Source: Scortum barcoo
Lineage: Eukaryota > Chordata > Actinopteri > Centrarchiformes > Terapontidae
Reading direction: 5' to 3'
Assembly: GCA_023238725.1 (NCBI GenBank)
Contig: CM041541.1
Location: 8,776,884 to 8,840,883 of the forward strand
Length of the DNA: 64,000 nt
The translations under genes were made by a program, and so were the position numbers. Below the pieces are notes generated by a model. The model did not search any database. It worked only from the letters and a program-made list of their open reading frames with translations, and was not told the origin of the DNA. Below, piece by piece: positions 11,401 through 24,540 of the stretch (position 1 is its first letter; the number at the start of each line of letters is the position of its first letter).

Positions 11401-11637
11401 GGAGATGATGGAAAATCCACACGTAGCATATTTGTTTGTGTCATTCTGGCTTTTGAAATATAATGAAAGAGCAACAGTAGAATGAAACAAAAAACTCCAT
11501 GACAACAGTTTTTAATCAGTCCTGATGTATAAAACACAAATTTAAGGAGACACCGCTGGTAGTTTTTGTCTTGGATGTACGCAAAGGCTGCTGTCACACC
11601 TGTGGGAGGGACTGTGTGTTTTGTACAAGGAGAAGAT

Positions 11638-11640
<3 letters not shown>

Positions 11641-11678
<38 letters not shown>
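11641..11678. repeat. (AG)19 microsatellite
   Basis: Perfect AG run. Confidence 0.95.
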
Positions 11679-11679
<1 letters not shown>

Positions 11680-11814
11680 AAAGCTGATCCTTATTTCAGA
11701 TCTTATTTCAGACACATGTATTTGTTAGTATTATTCCTTGACATGTGTTTGAGAATTTCCATTACATATGTTGCCGTCCTAATAGCTCTTGTTTGTTGCC
11801 TTTATATAATTTAC

Positions 11815-12416
11815 TAGTAGAAGAATTACTCAGATCCTTTACTCAAGTAAAAGCACTAAACTAAAAATAACAAGTCAAACTAAAAATAACAAGTCAAAGT
11901 CCTGCAAAAAAGGTAAACGCTCAGAAGAAGATGTGTTCAATGCATGAGAGGAAAATAGCGCTGCAAATGTATTTTTATATTGGATATTATTAGGTTATTA
12001 ATTGTTGCTAATTGCTGATGCATTAGTGTATACGCAGCACTTTACTGTTGGAGCTGCTTGAGATGAAGCCACAGTTTTAAATACTTAACATACAGTCAGT
12101 TAGTTTAGTCCAGTGGTCGTCAGCTGAGGGGTCCTCCAAAGGTCACAAATGACCACATATGTCCTCTCATTTCAAACAGTTATTGAAATGAAATCTTTTG
12201 AGAAGTTTAGAGGGGAAATGTCTCCTTACAACTCCTTAATCTGCATGTAACCACTAAATATGACAAATAAGAATGTAGAAAAAGTACAATATCCCTCTGT
12301 GAAATATAGAGAAGTAGAAATATAAAGTAGAATAATACAGAACTGCTCAAAGACAGTACTTCAAAATTGAGTGAAGTTCTTGTGTAAATGCACTTAGTTG
12401 CTTTCCACCACTGCTA
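11815..12416. mobile_element. Degraded non-autonomous DNA-transposon-like repeat, about 600 bp
   Basis: The left part reads 'agaattactcagatccttta' then 'ctcaagtaaaagcact', and the right end reads 'cacttagttgctttccacca' then 'ctg'. Both are hallmarks of a common spiny-rayed fish repeat whose termini read CAGTGG(T/A)GGAA inward; the CAGTG ends suggest a hAT-like origin. Internally there is a duplicated 'ctaaaaataacaagtcaa' at about 11861-11896. No transposase frame. Family assignment is from memory of the end motifs. Confidence 0.55.
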
Positions 12417-12625
12417 ATTTCAAAACACCATCACTTTCCTTGGATACATGCACTTCTGAAGTTGGCTATAACCACAAAAACTGAGTGGGACTGTGGCGTT
12501 TAAGAAATCCGTCACACATTCAGGTGTTTTTCAGGCTCATTGAAAAATAAAAACTGAAACTGAAATTAGTATTTCAGTTGGTGGCACAACTCTTTTTAAG
12601 GAAAATGTTCTGTGAGTCTGAAGTT

Positions 12626-12673
12626 TCTTCTCTTCTCTTCTCTTCTCTTCTCTTCTCTTCTCTTCTCTTCTCT
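12626..12673. repeat. (TCTTC)n pentanucleotide repeat
   Basis: About nine to ten TCTTC units in a pure array; homopurine on the opposite strand. Confidence 0.95.
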
Positions 12674-12853
12674 CATCATGCGTCCCTGTGCCCAGTGGCA
12701 CCACCAGCGTCAGGTCAGGAGGGCACGGTTCCAGAGGAGGGGCAGCGGCCAGTGAGTGTGGAGACTAGCTGCGCCTAACGAGGTGATTAAAACGATAAGG
12801 GGAAGCACGGATGACTTGCCGTGGCCCGCAGCCACCGCCGTGCTTATTGCCAC

Positions 12854-12856
<3 letters not shown>

Positions 12857-12899
<43 letters not shown>
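12857..12899. repeat. (AC)21 microsatellite
   Basis: Perfect AC run of 43 bases, followed by a short GA run at about 12907-12917. Confidence 0.95.
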
Positions 12900-12901
<2 letters not shown>

Positions 12902-13837
12902 GTGAGCGAGAGAGAGAAGTACTACCACAGTGCCAGAAGGACCATATCAGTGAAAATTTAGCGTGTGTGTGTGCAGAGAGAGAGAGAGAATGTGCACATG
13001 TGTGTGTGAGATGACGGACAGCTCGCCTTGGGGTCCGGCCGGGTCTGTGGAGTGTGTGTGACACAGAGAGACTCACAGCGGGGTGTATTGGAGACATGTC
13101 AGGACCAGGAGACAGAGGCCTCCTGACAGCTGTAGCCCACAGACACACACACATACACACACACACAGCCTACACACACACCACCCTAATTGCTCCACAG
13201 ACGGAGAAGTGGAGATGGTCTACGCTCGGTGGTCTGCGTCGCCTTGGCCCCTCCTCGGTCCGTAAGGCCCTCAGCCAAAGACATGAAGGACCCCTCCAAG
13301 GCTGTTTTGTTTGTGCCTGCTGCAATTACATGCTACAGCTGATGTACTGGCTGTGGAGACGGGCAGGCAAACTGCGGGGTGGTGCAGTCGCCAGGGAATG
13401 GTCATTTCAGTCGAAGGGGTGACGTTCAGTTTAGTCACAGCGTTGCTGGAAATTTTCTGATTGCCTTAGACTTTTTGTTTAAGTGTGCTAAATCTCGAAG
13501 TAAGTCACACGTCTGCTCAAGGAAACGTGCTCTTTGTTGTAACACGAAGGGAGCAATCCAATGTAAAACTGTATGAACTTCCAAAAACATGAGCGGGTGT
13601 TTCAAGGTGACATCATAGGGGAACAAAAAATACCCTTGTACGCTAAACTCTGCGCTGCATGTGGTAGAGTCAGATTCAACAGTAAATCCTTTGAGCAAAA
13701 CTGGCTCTGCTTTGACAAGACATGTTATGGCATTAAAGAAATATATATCAGCCCATAAAAACAACAAAAATAACATTCATTCTGTGTGATTTTACTTCCT
13801 CTGAGCAAGTGAAAAAAACAAAGTTGATTTAATTCGC

Positions 13838-13917
13838 AGTGCTCTAAAAAAATCAAAGATAGCTCAATCTTATTTAATTTAAAGCTCTAAAAAAATCAGA
13901 TAGCTCAATCTTAGTTA
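13838..13917. repeat. Tandem duplication of a unit of about 40 bp
   Basis: The words 'gctctaaaaaaatca', 'gatagctcaatctta' and 'ttaaa' occur twice in the same order (about 13840-13880 and 13883-13917). The first copy has a few extra bases, so this is a recent local duplication with a small indel. Confidence 0.8.
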
Positions 13918-14089
13918 AAGCTGCTCTGATCAATATTTTAATATTAGCACTGGATCAAATGATAGATTCTATGTGAAAAATTACTGCAGCTCCTCTCAGC
14001 TCTATGGGGTGTTTTAGCACCTTTCAGCCTATTGTTTTGATTTTAAGACCTACAACTTTGCTATTTTTGCTCACTGCTCTCATCAGCAT

Positions 14090-14245
14090 TGTTTCCAGCA
14101 GAAAAAAAGAACACACAATAGTCTACACCTGCTCAGCACCAAACAGCAAAAAGGCAAAGTAGCTGGTGAAGATTGTGGAGCATTTACCAGCTACAGAGCT
14201 TTCTTTCTGCCAGGCAGCTGGTGGAGACCAAAACAGAGCTAAAAG
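14090..14245 (-). repeat. Dispersed teleost repeat, family B copy (inverted)
   Basis: Reverse complement reads 'aatgctccacaatcttcacc' then 'agctactttgcc' and 'gctgtttggtgctgagcagg', the same order as the copies at 5225, 29960 and 56075. Confidence 0.5.
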
Positions 14246-15848
14246 TTAAAGAAGTGAGTACTGAACTTAGATCTACCAAATGGCCGTAAGCATGAATGTC
14301 AGCGTCACTCTGTGTCTGCTCAATGTAGAAATACCTCAACTGTTTTTTATAGATGCTGGAACATCCATGTGTCCACCTTCCTTTGAATTAAGAAGAGATG
14401 AGTACTTGTAAGCATCCAATCAGGAAAGAAGGTCACAGACATATCTGTGTGAATTTATGCAATACAACATGCAAGATATTGCATATTCAAGGAAACTTCT
14501 CTTCCTCATTTATTTTAGAGCAACAGCTTCCTTAAAAAGGTTAAGATTAAGGTTTATTAATTAATTATTAATTGTCCATCACCAAAAAGTAAATTAGCCT
14601 TTGACATTTCTCACAAACATGTGAAAAAACACACACAGTATAGTCATTCAGTGGGACTGATTCAGTAATCTATTGACAACTGATTCATTTCATACAACTC
14701 AAGGTGCATGAAAGATGATTAATGATTATCATTGCATTAAATGAATAATTCAACCCTGCAAGGTTATTTGGAAACCAAACACAGCCTTGGTTTTTTCATT
14801 TCAGTTCCTGTGAGCCGCTGAAGTGAAAAGATCCAACTTCTTACACCTCTAAAGAAAATTCCAACGCCTTCATTTATTTATTTTAGGGCGAAATGTTCCT
14901 TTAAAGAGACTGCCGTATGAACACAAGTTTAGCCAGGGTTGAGACACCCTCTCACCACGGTTCCTATAATCATTCAGAACACACAGGAAGCAGTACGCTG
15001 ATTTATGGCCATGATTATTCCTCGCAGGGTTCATATCACCAATCCAGCTGAGGCCTAATATTGCAGAGTTTCAACGGAAATAAGATGCAAATTTGAAACC
15101 TGAGTTTTGGAGAGGATCAAATTGTATTCCAGGCAAAGGCAAAATATTGTAAAGACCATAAAAATACCTTTTCTTTGTGTAGGTGGACGTGATTTTAAAG
15201 AAGCTGTCATCAGAAAGTTGGGAGGGCTGTCACTCCGATGAGACGTCAGTAATGGAGTTATTTCTCTAATCAGTCAGAGCTCAGTGGGCCCTGCAGCTGT
15301 CTGAGGCGCTTGTTACAACAAAAAACACCTTGAACTCCTGTGACACACTCCCACCTGTCACCTCACACAGGCACACACACACACACATAGGGTACATTCA
15401 CAACATTCAGGGTGCAGTGGGATGGAGCTGTGAAATGGGAAGGATTAGTCACTTTGTCAGGAGATGTATGAGGCTTCTCTCAGGTGGATGGCGAGCCACG
15501 GGGGGCATCTGGGAGAGGGAGAGAGGAGACAGAATAAGTTACAGGGAGAGAGCGGGAAGAAAAATGAAATGTGTGCAAAAATGAAGACGAAGTGGGAGAA
15601 AACCTTGTTTGCGAGACACAAAAAGGAGATGAGAGAAGTTGTGGAGAGTGAGCATTTAGCCCCAGAAAGTGTGACAGAGATGCAGCGAGACTCCTCTCAC
15701 ATTTGCATCACTTACATCACTCGGACACACTCTCACGCACAGGGAAACACTCTGGGCAGAGTGTGGACGCCAACTTGTCCATGTGTTGTGTTCTGTCTTT
15801 TCTTCCAGGGTAGTGAAAGAGGCAGTGGCCTGGACCCTGGCCTTGCCT

Positions 15849-15876
15849 TGTGTGTGTGTGTGTGTGTGTGTGTGTG
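15849..15876. repeat. (TG)14 microsatellite
   Basis: Perfect TG run. Confidence 0.95.
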
Positions 15877-16095
15877 GTAGAGGGAATGGGGGGTGGGGTT
15901 GTCAGTTCAGGCCTGAACAGGAGGTGTGGGATCCAGAAAGCTGGGGGTCCCATGTGAGAATGTGGCCATCGTCAGCGCTGCCGTGGCAGGCCTCGGCACC
16001 ATCTGTGCTCCCAGCAGGGCGCCCAGCGCGTTCTCCGCCACCCAGACACATATGGACACACAAAGGTGCTCACTTTCTCTCTTTCTCATGGACAT

Positions 16096-16096
<1 letters not shown>

Positions 16097-16130
<34 letters not shown>
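16097..16130. repeat. (CA)17 microsatellite
   Basis: Perfect CA run of 34 bases. Confidence 0.95.
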
Positions 16131-16132
<2 letters not shown>

Positions 16133-17369
16133 GAGCAGAAAGAAAACACTTGGGACCGAGCAGTGAGAGATGGGAGGAAGGATGATGAGTTTGTTGATTG
16201 TGCAGCGAGCAGGATGATAGCATCTTGTTGATGATGCTGACATAAGTGTGATGACTTCAGAGAGCAAGAAGAGGCATTTTTAGTCAGCAAGTGACCCAGC
16301 TGTGTTCTGCAACTCACCCAAAACCACAACTTATATTCTATATTTTTTCTATTCAATATATCAATATAGTACCAACACAATACTGGACTTTAGCTGGTGT
16401 CAATGTGTTTTTTTAACCTGTGTCAGTGTTAGTTTTTACATTACTCTTGGGTTTTACCTAAAACTGTCACAGATGTATTATTAGCTTTAAAAAATGATTC
16501 AAAACTGCAAAGGATACACATATTATCAGTAACACACACACAAACACACACACATATAAGTTATAAATCTTCTGATAGAGGATCAAAACAACATTTTCTT
16601 GTATGTGGTTCTTTCTGGTTATTGGCTGAAATTAACCCATCATTACACATCTGGAAACCAGGACTCTTGACAGTCTAACTTCACAGTTGTTGGCTCAATT
16701 TTAAGTTCATCTACTTTTACAGTTTACAGAACAAGTGAGTTTAAGTTTGATCAAACACAAAGAGTGTTACTTTTTGGGCTGAGTTGACGCAGTTAGCTGC
16801 AGAGGTGGAAATTAAGGATCACTTCACAGATTTTAATGGTTTCATTCAGTTCGGTTCAAAGATTTGCAGTAAACTGGCAGATAAGTATGAACTAAAAATA
16901 AGTGTCACTGGATTGCTCAGCGCTAATTCTGCGAGTCCAAGCAGTAACAGTGTGTGTCACGGCTCCACAGTTAAAAGCTGCTGATTTGAAAGGTGATGAT
17001 CAAAGTTTTGTTCATACATGCACTGAACACCTCTAACTATTTGACCCTAAAGTCTGCAGCTTGTTGCCGTGTGCGTTCATCACTTTCATCACCTGCTCAT
17101 CTGAACCGGAGCCATAAATCCAGCCCTTACTTCCCTCTCTTCCTCTCCGTCACTGTCCAGCATGGACCTACATTTCCTTTCCCCGCTGCCTCTCATACCT
17201 CTTCCTCCTGCTCGCTGACCCTCCTGTCTTGGCCCCCAGCCCCCCTCTGAAACTGCACCTGCCTCATTTACCGTGTTGGTGAGCTCTCCTCAGATGCCCC
17301 ACACCTCTATCTTCCTCATACCTAGCACCCAGCCTGCTGCCCCCCCCTCTCTTTCTCTATCTCTCCCTC

Positions 17370-17830
17370 TGGCCCCCCAGCCTCCCCCAAGTGGCCCCTG
17401 TCCCTCCATCCAGGGCCTCCAGCTGGCTGATGAGTTCATTAGGCCCAGAGCTCTGCCAAGGAGTGTGGCTCTGTTCAGGCCAAACCGGGAGGGCATCAGG
17501 GGGCCCCTGGTGGTCATTGGGCACAGACCATGGTCATTGGAGGTGGGACAGAAAAGTCCCAGAATGTCCCACATGCCGGTTTTGTGTCCGCTCTTGGATC
17601 TGGAGACTGTTATTTGGTACATTAGCAATCTGGTCTGGGGCTTGTTTCTCCCCGAAACTTCAGCGGGAAGAGCACGAGGCGTTGTGGTTTGAAGGGGTCC
17701 ACATAAACAATGAGGGAAACAGATTTCTAATAATCCCCACAGGTCGCAGTGACATCTGGCCCCACACTTGAGCGTTGGCTCAATTAATTCGGAAAACACA
17801 AAACAAAAAGCGCCGGGGGCAAAGATCTGG
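17370..17830. promoter_or_regulatory. Candidate non-coding regulatory block
   Basis: About 450 bases of complex, GC-balanced sequence in the desert. It includes a CTCF-like core (CCACCAGGGGCCCCC on the minus strand, 17499-17513) and two exact TGGTCATTGG 10-mers at 17511-17520 and 17531-17540, 20 bases apart (about two helical turns), each with an inverted CCAAT core. It is open in several frames on both strands, which argues against one coding frame. Regulatory role is inferred. Confidence 0.3.
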
Positions 17831-18540
17831 GGGGACTTAACAGGCCGCTTTGTATGAGTGTCTATCAGTGTGTGTGTGTGTATTGATTGTGGCACTTGAT
17901 CAAGTCAACTGCGGTGCATGTGTGTGTAAATTTTGTTCAAATTAGTTGAGGTACACAGCTGCTTTACTGAGAGACTCATATTCCTCTTTTTTAAAGGTAT
18001 AAATCTTGCATGAGAGTGATAAAATGTTTGAAGTGTCCCTCCATGTTCTCTTTATATCCCGTGCGTGGTTCTTTACCTGCAGCCCCGGCCTTTCCCTTCC
18101 CTCCACTCTCACCTTTTCCCGCCTCTGTCCTCCGGTTCCTTCCTCTCGGAGGCGGGTCAGCTGGGGTCGGGGCCTCCGTGGCTGGGCTCAGGTGTAGCCT
18201 CAGCTGGGCACGAGGGGGGAGGGAGAGGAGAGGAGAGGGAGAGAGGAGAGGAGATGACGAGGATTCTGTCCCACAGGCGACCCAAGAGAGAGTCCGTCAA
18301 AAAATAGGAAACAAACACGTGCATTCACGCAAGTAAAAAAAAAGGGAGAGAAAAAAAAAGACAACAGCTTTGTCCCTCACCCCTCTTTCTACACCTCCCC
18401 CATCTCCTCTCTTCCCCTCTTTCTCTCTCACTCCTTCTCTCCTGGGAGAGGCCTGGCCGGGCTTGGCCTGAACGCCATCTGCTGCATAATGTAACGGGAT
18501 AGAACTCCAAATCCTTCATTTCCACTCACTGCCTGTCATC

Positions 18541-18563
18541 TGTGTGTGTGTGTGTGTGTGTGT
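18541..18563. repeat. (TG)11 microsatellite
   Basis: Perfect TG run. Confidence 0.95.
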
Positions 18564-21500
18564 CCACTCGTTCAGTTGCATATGCACACGTACACTGAAA
18601 GGGTGTGAATGTTTGAGCGCGTGTGAGATCTCATTTTACGGATGTTGTGACATTAGCTCGTCCAGCGATGATGTTGAGCGATGGGTTTGATGAAATAAAA
18701 GGTGACGCCAAATGTGTGTGTGTGCGTCTGTGTTTTCTTTTTTTTTAAAAGGATTATTCCGCTGTTTTGAATATGCGAGTCTGCCGGTTTTCACAGCATC
18801 CGCAGAGGAAAAAGAGACAACTCCTCCTCAGAGGCGACATCATTGCACCGCTGAGTTGCCGTTGCGGTTTGGAGCTCCATTTTCAGACGTAACAAAGCAT
18901 CCAAATGAAATACTCTTTAAACACGAACTCCTGGGAAATCTTAAAACCGCATCAAGCTCAGGATGGCGCCTTGCCAGAGATGTCACAAATTTGCTTTTTG
19001 TTTACAAGTTAACAAACAAAAGTGCACACACACAGAGTCGTGTTTAAGTGCCCCACCCCTCTCCGCAGCGCTGGTAACCCGGAGGTGCAAAGAGTTGTCC
19101 CTCCAGGTCCCCGCGGGGCCACTGTGAATTGGGGGGCCATCTGTTTTCTGGTAATAAGCTTTCTCTTCATTCATCCTTTCTCTCTCTTTCCCTCGTCCCC
19201 ACTTCTTCTTCCCTTCGTGGGTTTGATTCTACTTTTTTGTTGTGGATGGTTTTTCTGTCTCCGCACGCACACACAAAGACATGAAAAGACGCAGACGGAC
19301 GGAGAGGGATCTGGTACGAGGGACCGCATCGCTTCTGGAAAACAAACGCTGGCTCTAACGCTACGAGTTTAGGGGAACAGAGACATGGTGAAATATCACA
19401 GCGTGAACCCTGAACCCTGACCAGCTATCCATGGCTGTTGACATAAAGTAAACGTGACACATCCCTCCTCACATAAACCCAAACAACCCCTCCAGCTGCT
19501 GTGCAGGCACTAAAGTCTGTATTACATTTTATTTTCTTTGTTTCATTGCTATAATACCGTACGGTGACTCAAGAGGACGGCCACAAGCAGACAAACCGAA
19601 GCAAATGAAAAAATCACTGACGATGCACGTGGAGCATTTGGGGAAAAAAAAACCACAAACCAAACACAGAAATGACAAAAACAGACAAAACAACCAGGTA
19701 CAAGTGTTTTTGTATTTGGTTGTGTTTGCTTTATTTGAGTCAGTGGTCTCTTTTTGCACAATGCTTTTTGCTAAATGCTGCACTTTAATATTGATGAGGA
19801 TATTTTCTTCACAGGCTTTTGTTTCATTCTATTTTCTAGTGTATTGCTGAGCTCTCAGGGCCATGGTTATCTTATGTTTTTTTTTTTGACAGGAAATAAA
19901 TTATTATTATTGTGATTATTAGTCATTATTTGTATGCATAGCACAGTTTCTTGCCCAGGACAATGATAATTTGAACTGTACTGAGCTGAACTTGCCGGCT
20001 TGCCGCTGCACAATAAAACTGACAGGCCAGCAGGCTCAGAGAAGTCGACTCCACTCCCATCATGCTCCTCTGCCGGAGCCTCCAGCTCGCCGGCGAGTCA
20101 CTGATGACCATCTGATTGTTTAAGTTTTGGTTTGGAGAAACATTTTGGTATTAGATGGCACTGGATCGATCAGAATAGTTGCCATGGCTACTGTGTTGAT
20201 GCGGTGGGGAGGAGAGGCTGAAGGAAAAGGGAGCAGGGGAGGAAAGTGGATTTTAACTTTATACACACACACATATAAAAACACAGCCATACATTAACAC
20301 ATAGCAGAGAGCAGCAATTGAGTCTGAATGGAGTGCTCACCAAGGTCCAGCTTTTAAAGTGCAGAGCTCCTTTGCTTTCATAACTTAACCTGCACACTGC
20401 ATGGAGCAGTGTTAAGGACACACACACACACAAAAAAAAACAGGTTTGCAGCTGTGTGTCTGCTCCTGCATGGATGTACCAATTCAAACCTACCACACAT
20501 TTATGTTTCATTATGGGCTGTGCATGACAACACCGATATGTCACCTGATATTGTTCATTATCCCGGCTGTTGCATTATCCGATTTATGCCTTTCCTATGG
20601 CAGGTTTCAATACAGTCGAGTGTTATATCATGATTATGAGCAGTCTGGGTGCTGGGATGCTGTCTGCATCTCATTGAGGCAGAATGAAATGGATCAATAT
20701 ACCAGAGGAGGCTGAATCAGGGGGTCTGCATGTGGGAGAGTGTGTGTGTGTTATGTGTGTGTGTGTTTGTGCGTGCATAGACAGACAGCCTTGGGAGATC
20801 AGAGTGCACAACTGCTCGCGGCTTCAAACAGTGTCTCTCTTTCTGTCTCTCTCACACACACAGCTGTTTTTTTTTTATGCTGCACGCACAAGCACAGAGT
20901 TTTGATCGGAGCAACATTTTGGTGTAGAAAGAATATAATCACACAGTATATCTGCCCTCGACTGCTTCCCCCCCCCCCCCACCACCTTTGTGCTGGTTAC
21001 AAACTTCATGAAGCTGTATTTCTTCAGTGACGCAGCAGGCAGACAGGCAGACAGGCAGGACTCGGGCTCTGGCTTTCTCTCATTTAAGTGCAGATTTACA
21101 AGCTATTTGTGACAGGAGCTTAGGTGCCTTTTCAGGATGCGTCCTGCCTGGACGGGGAGGAAGCCGCCACGTGAATACATCTATCGTGTCACGCAAAGTG
21201 CCGCAAACAGGCTGTCTGGCTTTTTGTCTTATAAAATTGAAAAATCGGAGGCCCTCTAACAGCTCAGGCGCTTTGTTGACTTGCTCCGAGGAAGTGATTT
21301 GCTCTCGTTGCAGGGACATCTTTTATTATCCTTACGCACGCAGCCTCACAATTACACAAATTTAATGCCCCATTCCCCTCTATTAATCCCAAATTCTGGC
21401 CACATTTTCATTCTTGCTTTAAATGAAGGGGCTGCCACATGCTTCACCCCAAACAAAAGGGGAGGTTAGATTTATTCGTCATTTGGGGCAGTGTGGGTGG

Positions 21501-22740
21501 GTGGTGTTGGTGGTGGTGGGGGGGTTCATGCATTGGCATAACCCGGCCCCTAAAGGAAGGCCCCCGCTGCCAGCTGCCAGCCATAATTAAGCAGCCCTGC
21601 CGTGTCTATCACTGATTATGTTTGACCTGGCTAATAAGGCGAGTGTGTGCCACCTACGTGTGGCAGGAGAGCGCCACAGACCCCATTGTCCACTTTTGGA
21701 CGAGGTTATTAGTTTGATGTATTGCTGATGACAAAAACGTGTGTGTTGGTGAAACATCGGCTGTGTTGATATTGCAGCTCTCGGTGTGTATGTACGTGAG
21801 GATGTTGTCATATCTCCAACATGTCAACTTAAAGATAAGTAATTAAAATTGCAATCCCAGTTATTTTTCATGAAATTTTCTCTACAATAGCCATTTAATG
21901 TATTTACAGTCAGTCATTATTTCTCCATATAGTGGTTTTCACTGATGGTGGTCATTGCTGTGCTGGATCCAGATTGCTTATCTAATGAGTAGAGATTCAC
22001 AGTACAATGCAGCATGTAATTTGGAGCAATTTCACCTCCCTGATCAGCCTCACTATTTACTCGTCGCTCTCTTTATGAAGTATCGGATCTATATGAAGTG
22101 ATTGCTAACGCTAAAATGTCCTCTCTCTCTCTCTATTAAGACAAAGTATTTAAGGTATCAGTAAATCAATCAGGACTGAAATCTTAGTGATATTTTCAAA
22201 ACAAAAATCAAATGACAATGTGAAAACAATGTGATAATGTGAAAGGGGTGGCTTTTAGTGATGTTTTCATGAATTTCTTTCTGTATATTATTTTATTTGA
22301 CTGTTTCATCTCTATTTTACTAACATTTTACAGACCAAACAATGAACTGATTGGGCTTTGCAATGCATTTAAACAATATTTAACTGGATCACAAGCCAAC
22401 TTAAGATTAAATGATAAGTTGAAGTGAAACTTCAAACTCCACAACTGCTTAGGAAAGTGTACATATTTGCACTCAAAAATGTTTATTGCTGCTTGCAAAA
22501 AGATCACTGTCTTCCCAAATGGCAATCCCAGGGAGGAATATCCTTTAGTAACTGCCTCCGCCTGCATGTACGCCAACATTGCAGCAATCAGTATAAATTA
22601 ATAATAAGTGAATCAAAGTGCTTAATTTAATGGCGGCTATGAAAGATTAATACCTGACATTATCCAAGCTGCTGTGCTGTAAGGAGAACCACCCATGCCT
22701 GAGGTAAACCAATCACATTTCTATGAATATGACATTAGAC

Positions 22741-22768
22741 ACATTGATGTGATGTGTTACATCAATGT
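22741..22768. other. 10-bp perfect inverted repeat
   Basis: ACATTGATGT at 22741-22750 and its reverse complement ACATCAATGT at 22759-22768, with an 8-base loop. No transcript or T-run follows that would suggest an RNA gene; it may be a symmetrical protein-binding site or chance. Confidence 0.6.
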
Positions 22769-24540
22769 CAGCCGGAGTCTTGAGTACAGCAAGTCTGGAT
22801 AGAAAGTCCACTGAGTGTGACTGGTCTATTTCTGTTTCTTTTTCCTCCCTCTCTCCCTCCCTCCTCCGTGGGTCTAGAGGCGAGAGATCAGTTCAGGGTG
22901 GAGGAGAGCTGGTGTTTGGCCCGAGGGGCCCTTGGACACAGATTCTGTCATTGTCCACAGCTGCCACTCCACCCCTCCCTCCTCTCTCTCTCCCTCCCTT
23001 CACCCCCTCCACTCTGTGGCTATCCTCACCTTAAGGGCATCCCCTGCTACCCCGCCTCCCTAATGAAGAGTGACACGCGTCCGGAGGATCTGATCTAGTC
23101 TGAAACCAGGCCCTTGCCTCCTCTGTTTTGTCTCCTATTATTGACTGCGGTGGCTCACACTGAGTCGCGGTGATGAGAGCGCCATATACCCAAGAGGCAT
23201 CGCTCCCAAATCGGAGGGGGAGCTCAAAGGGCAGATGCAATTGTATGGAATCGTGAGGACCTAATTGTCTTTATTCATGAGCTGTGTGATTGATATTAGG
23301 GGAAAATGAGACACTCTAATTGTCCTCTTATATGAGAAATTTTCTTACAGGCCCACACTGGACGCTGTGTGTGTGTGTGTGTGTGCGTGTGTAATGTGCA
23401 TGCATCTGTGGGTGTGTGCATGCACTTCTGGGTGAGATATCAAACTGACAACTCCTAAAGGGCATCTATGCAGCGGTCTCTCGACATATCACTTGAAATA
23501 ATTCATGTTGTCTTGTTGTCCTTTCTGACAGTTTCTTGCCTTTATTGCATCCAGTGGATCCAGACACAACATCATCAGGAGGAAATGGATATACAACCTC
23601 AAAAAGATGGCAAGAACCTTCACTGCCTTCCTTAAGGGCTGTGTCAGGCATGTCACGAAAATGGACTTTATACTCAAGCAACTTGAAATGCTGATTTATT
23701 TACATGCCTTCCCCTTTTGTTTTCCCTTATGTAGCTTTAAAATCATCTTGTTCCTCGATGTCTGAGAGCATTGTATATATTACGAAGCTTTGTGATGTTT
23801 ACACCGACTGAAATATTTATACCCAAGAAGAGAAAATGTTTTCTATGGCTGCATTATTCCATCAATATTATATTATATCTTTGGAAATTAATTTAAAGTT
23901 TAAATGAGTTTAAGCGTTTTGTACAAATTATGGAAATTCAGTCATGAAGCATTTTTCTGGTAATCTGTGTTTTTGATATTTCACTAGGTTTGGTATTTGT
24001 TACACCTAAGCACCTAAGCCCCGAAAGAGCTTGTGAAGACTTATTATATTTAATATTTTTTTTATCATCAACAAATCACTTGAAAAAAACAAAACCAACA
24101 ATGAATTGATTGTGCAAACCAGTACAATCTGATATAACTTCCTCCTCTGTGTCATGGAGCTCCACTGTTGTCCTAAAACTATTAAAAACATGAGTGAGCC
24201 ACACTGTTGCACCGAGAGACATGTTCTTTCATTACCGTGAACATGCACACACTGTTTATTTTGATTCAGTCGTCAGTCATCATCCTGCTGCTCCAAATAC
24301 TCACTAGAGCACCAAATGTGGATTAATCCACAGCTGAAAATAGTCCCCAGCAAATGCACAATTTCTTCCCATTTGAGTAACGTTTGATAAAAACTACAGT
24401 GACCAGCTGTTTCGGGAAATGCCTTATTTAAAAATTATATTTGTGGGATGTTTTTGAAGATTTATGTTTTCAGTGGGAACCAATGGCCTTCAGGCTGAGT
24501 GCCACAGACAGAGGACAATCGGAAAGTACTAGGAGACAGA

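Noticed and set aside
17290..17895. 201-codon open frame on the minus strand
   Set aside because: Includes translated microsatellite (HTHTLIDTHTK). Long frames are open on the plus strand as well, and I see no domain or splice context. More likely a non-coding regulatory block.
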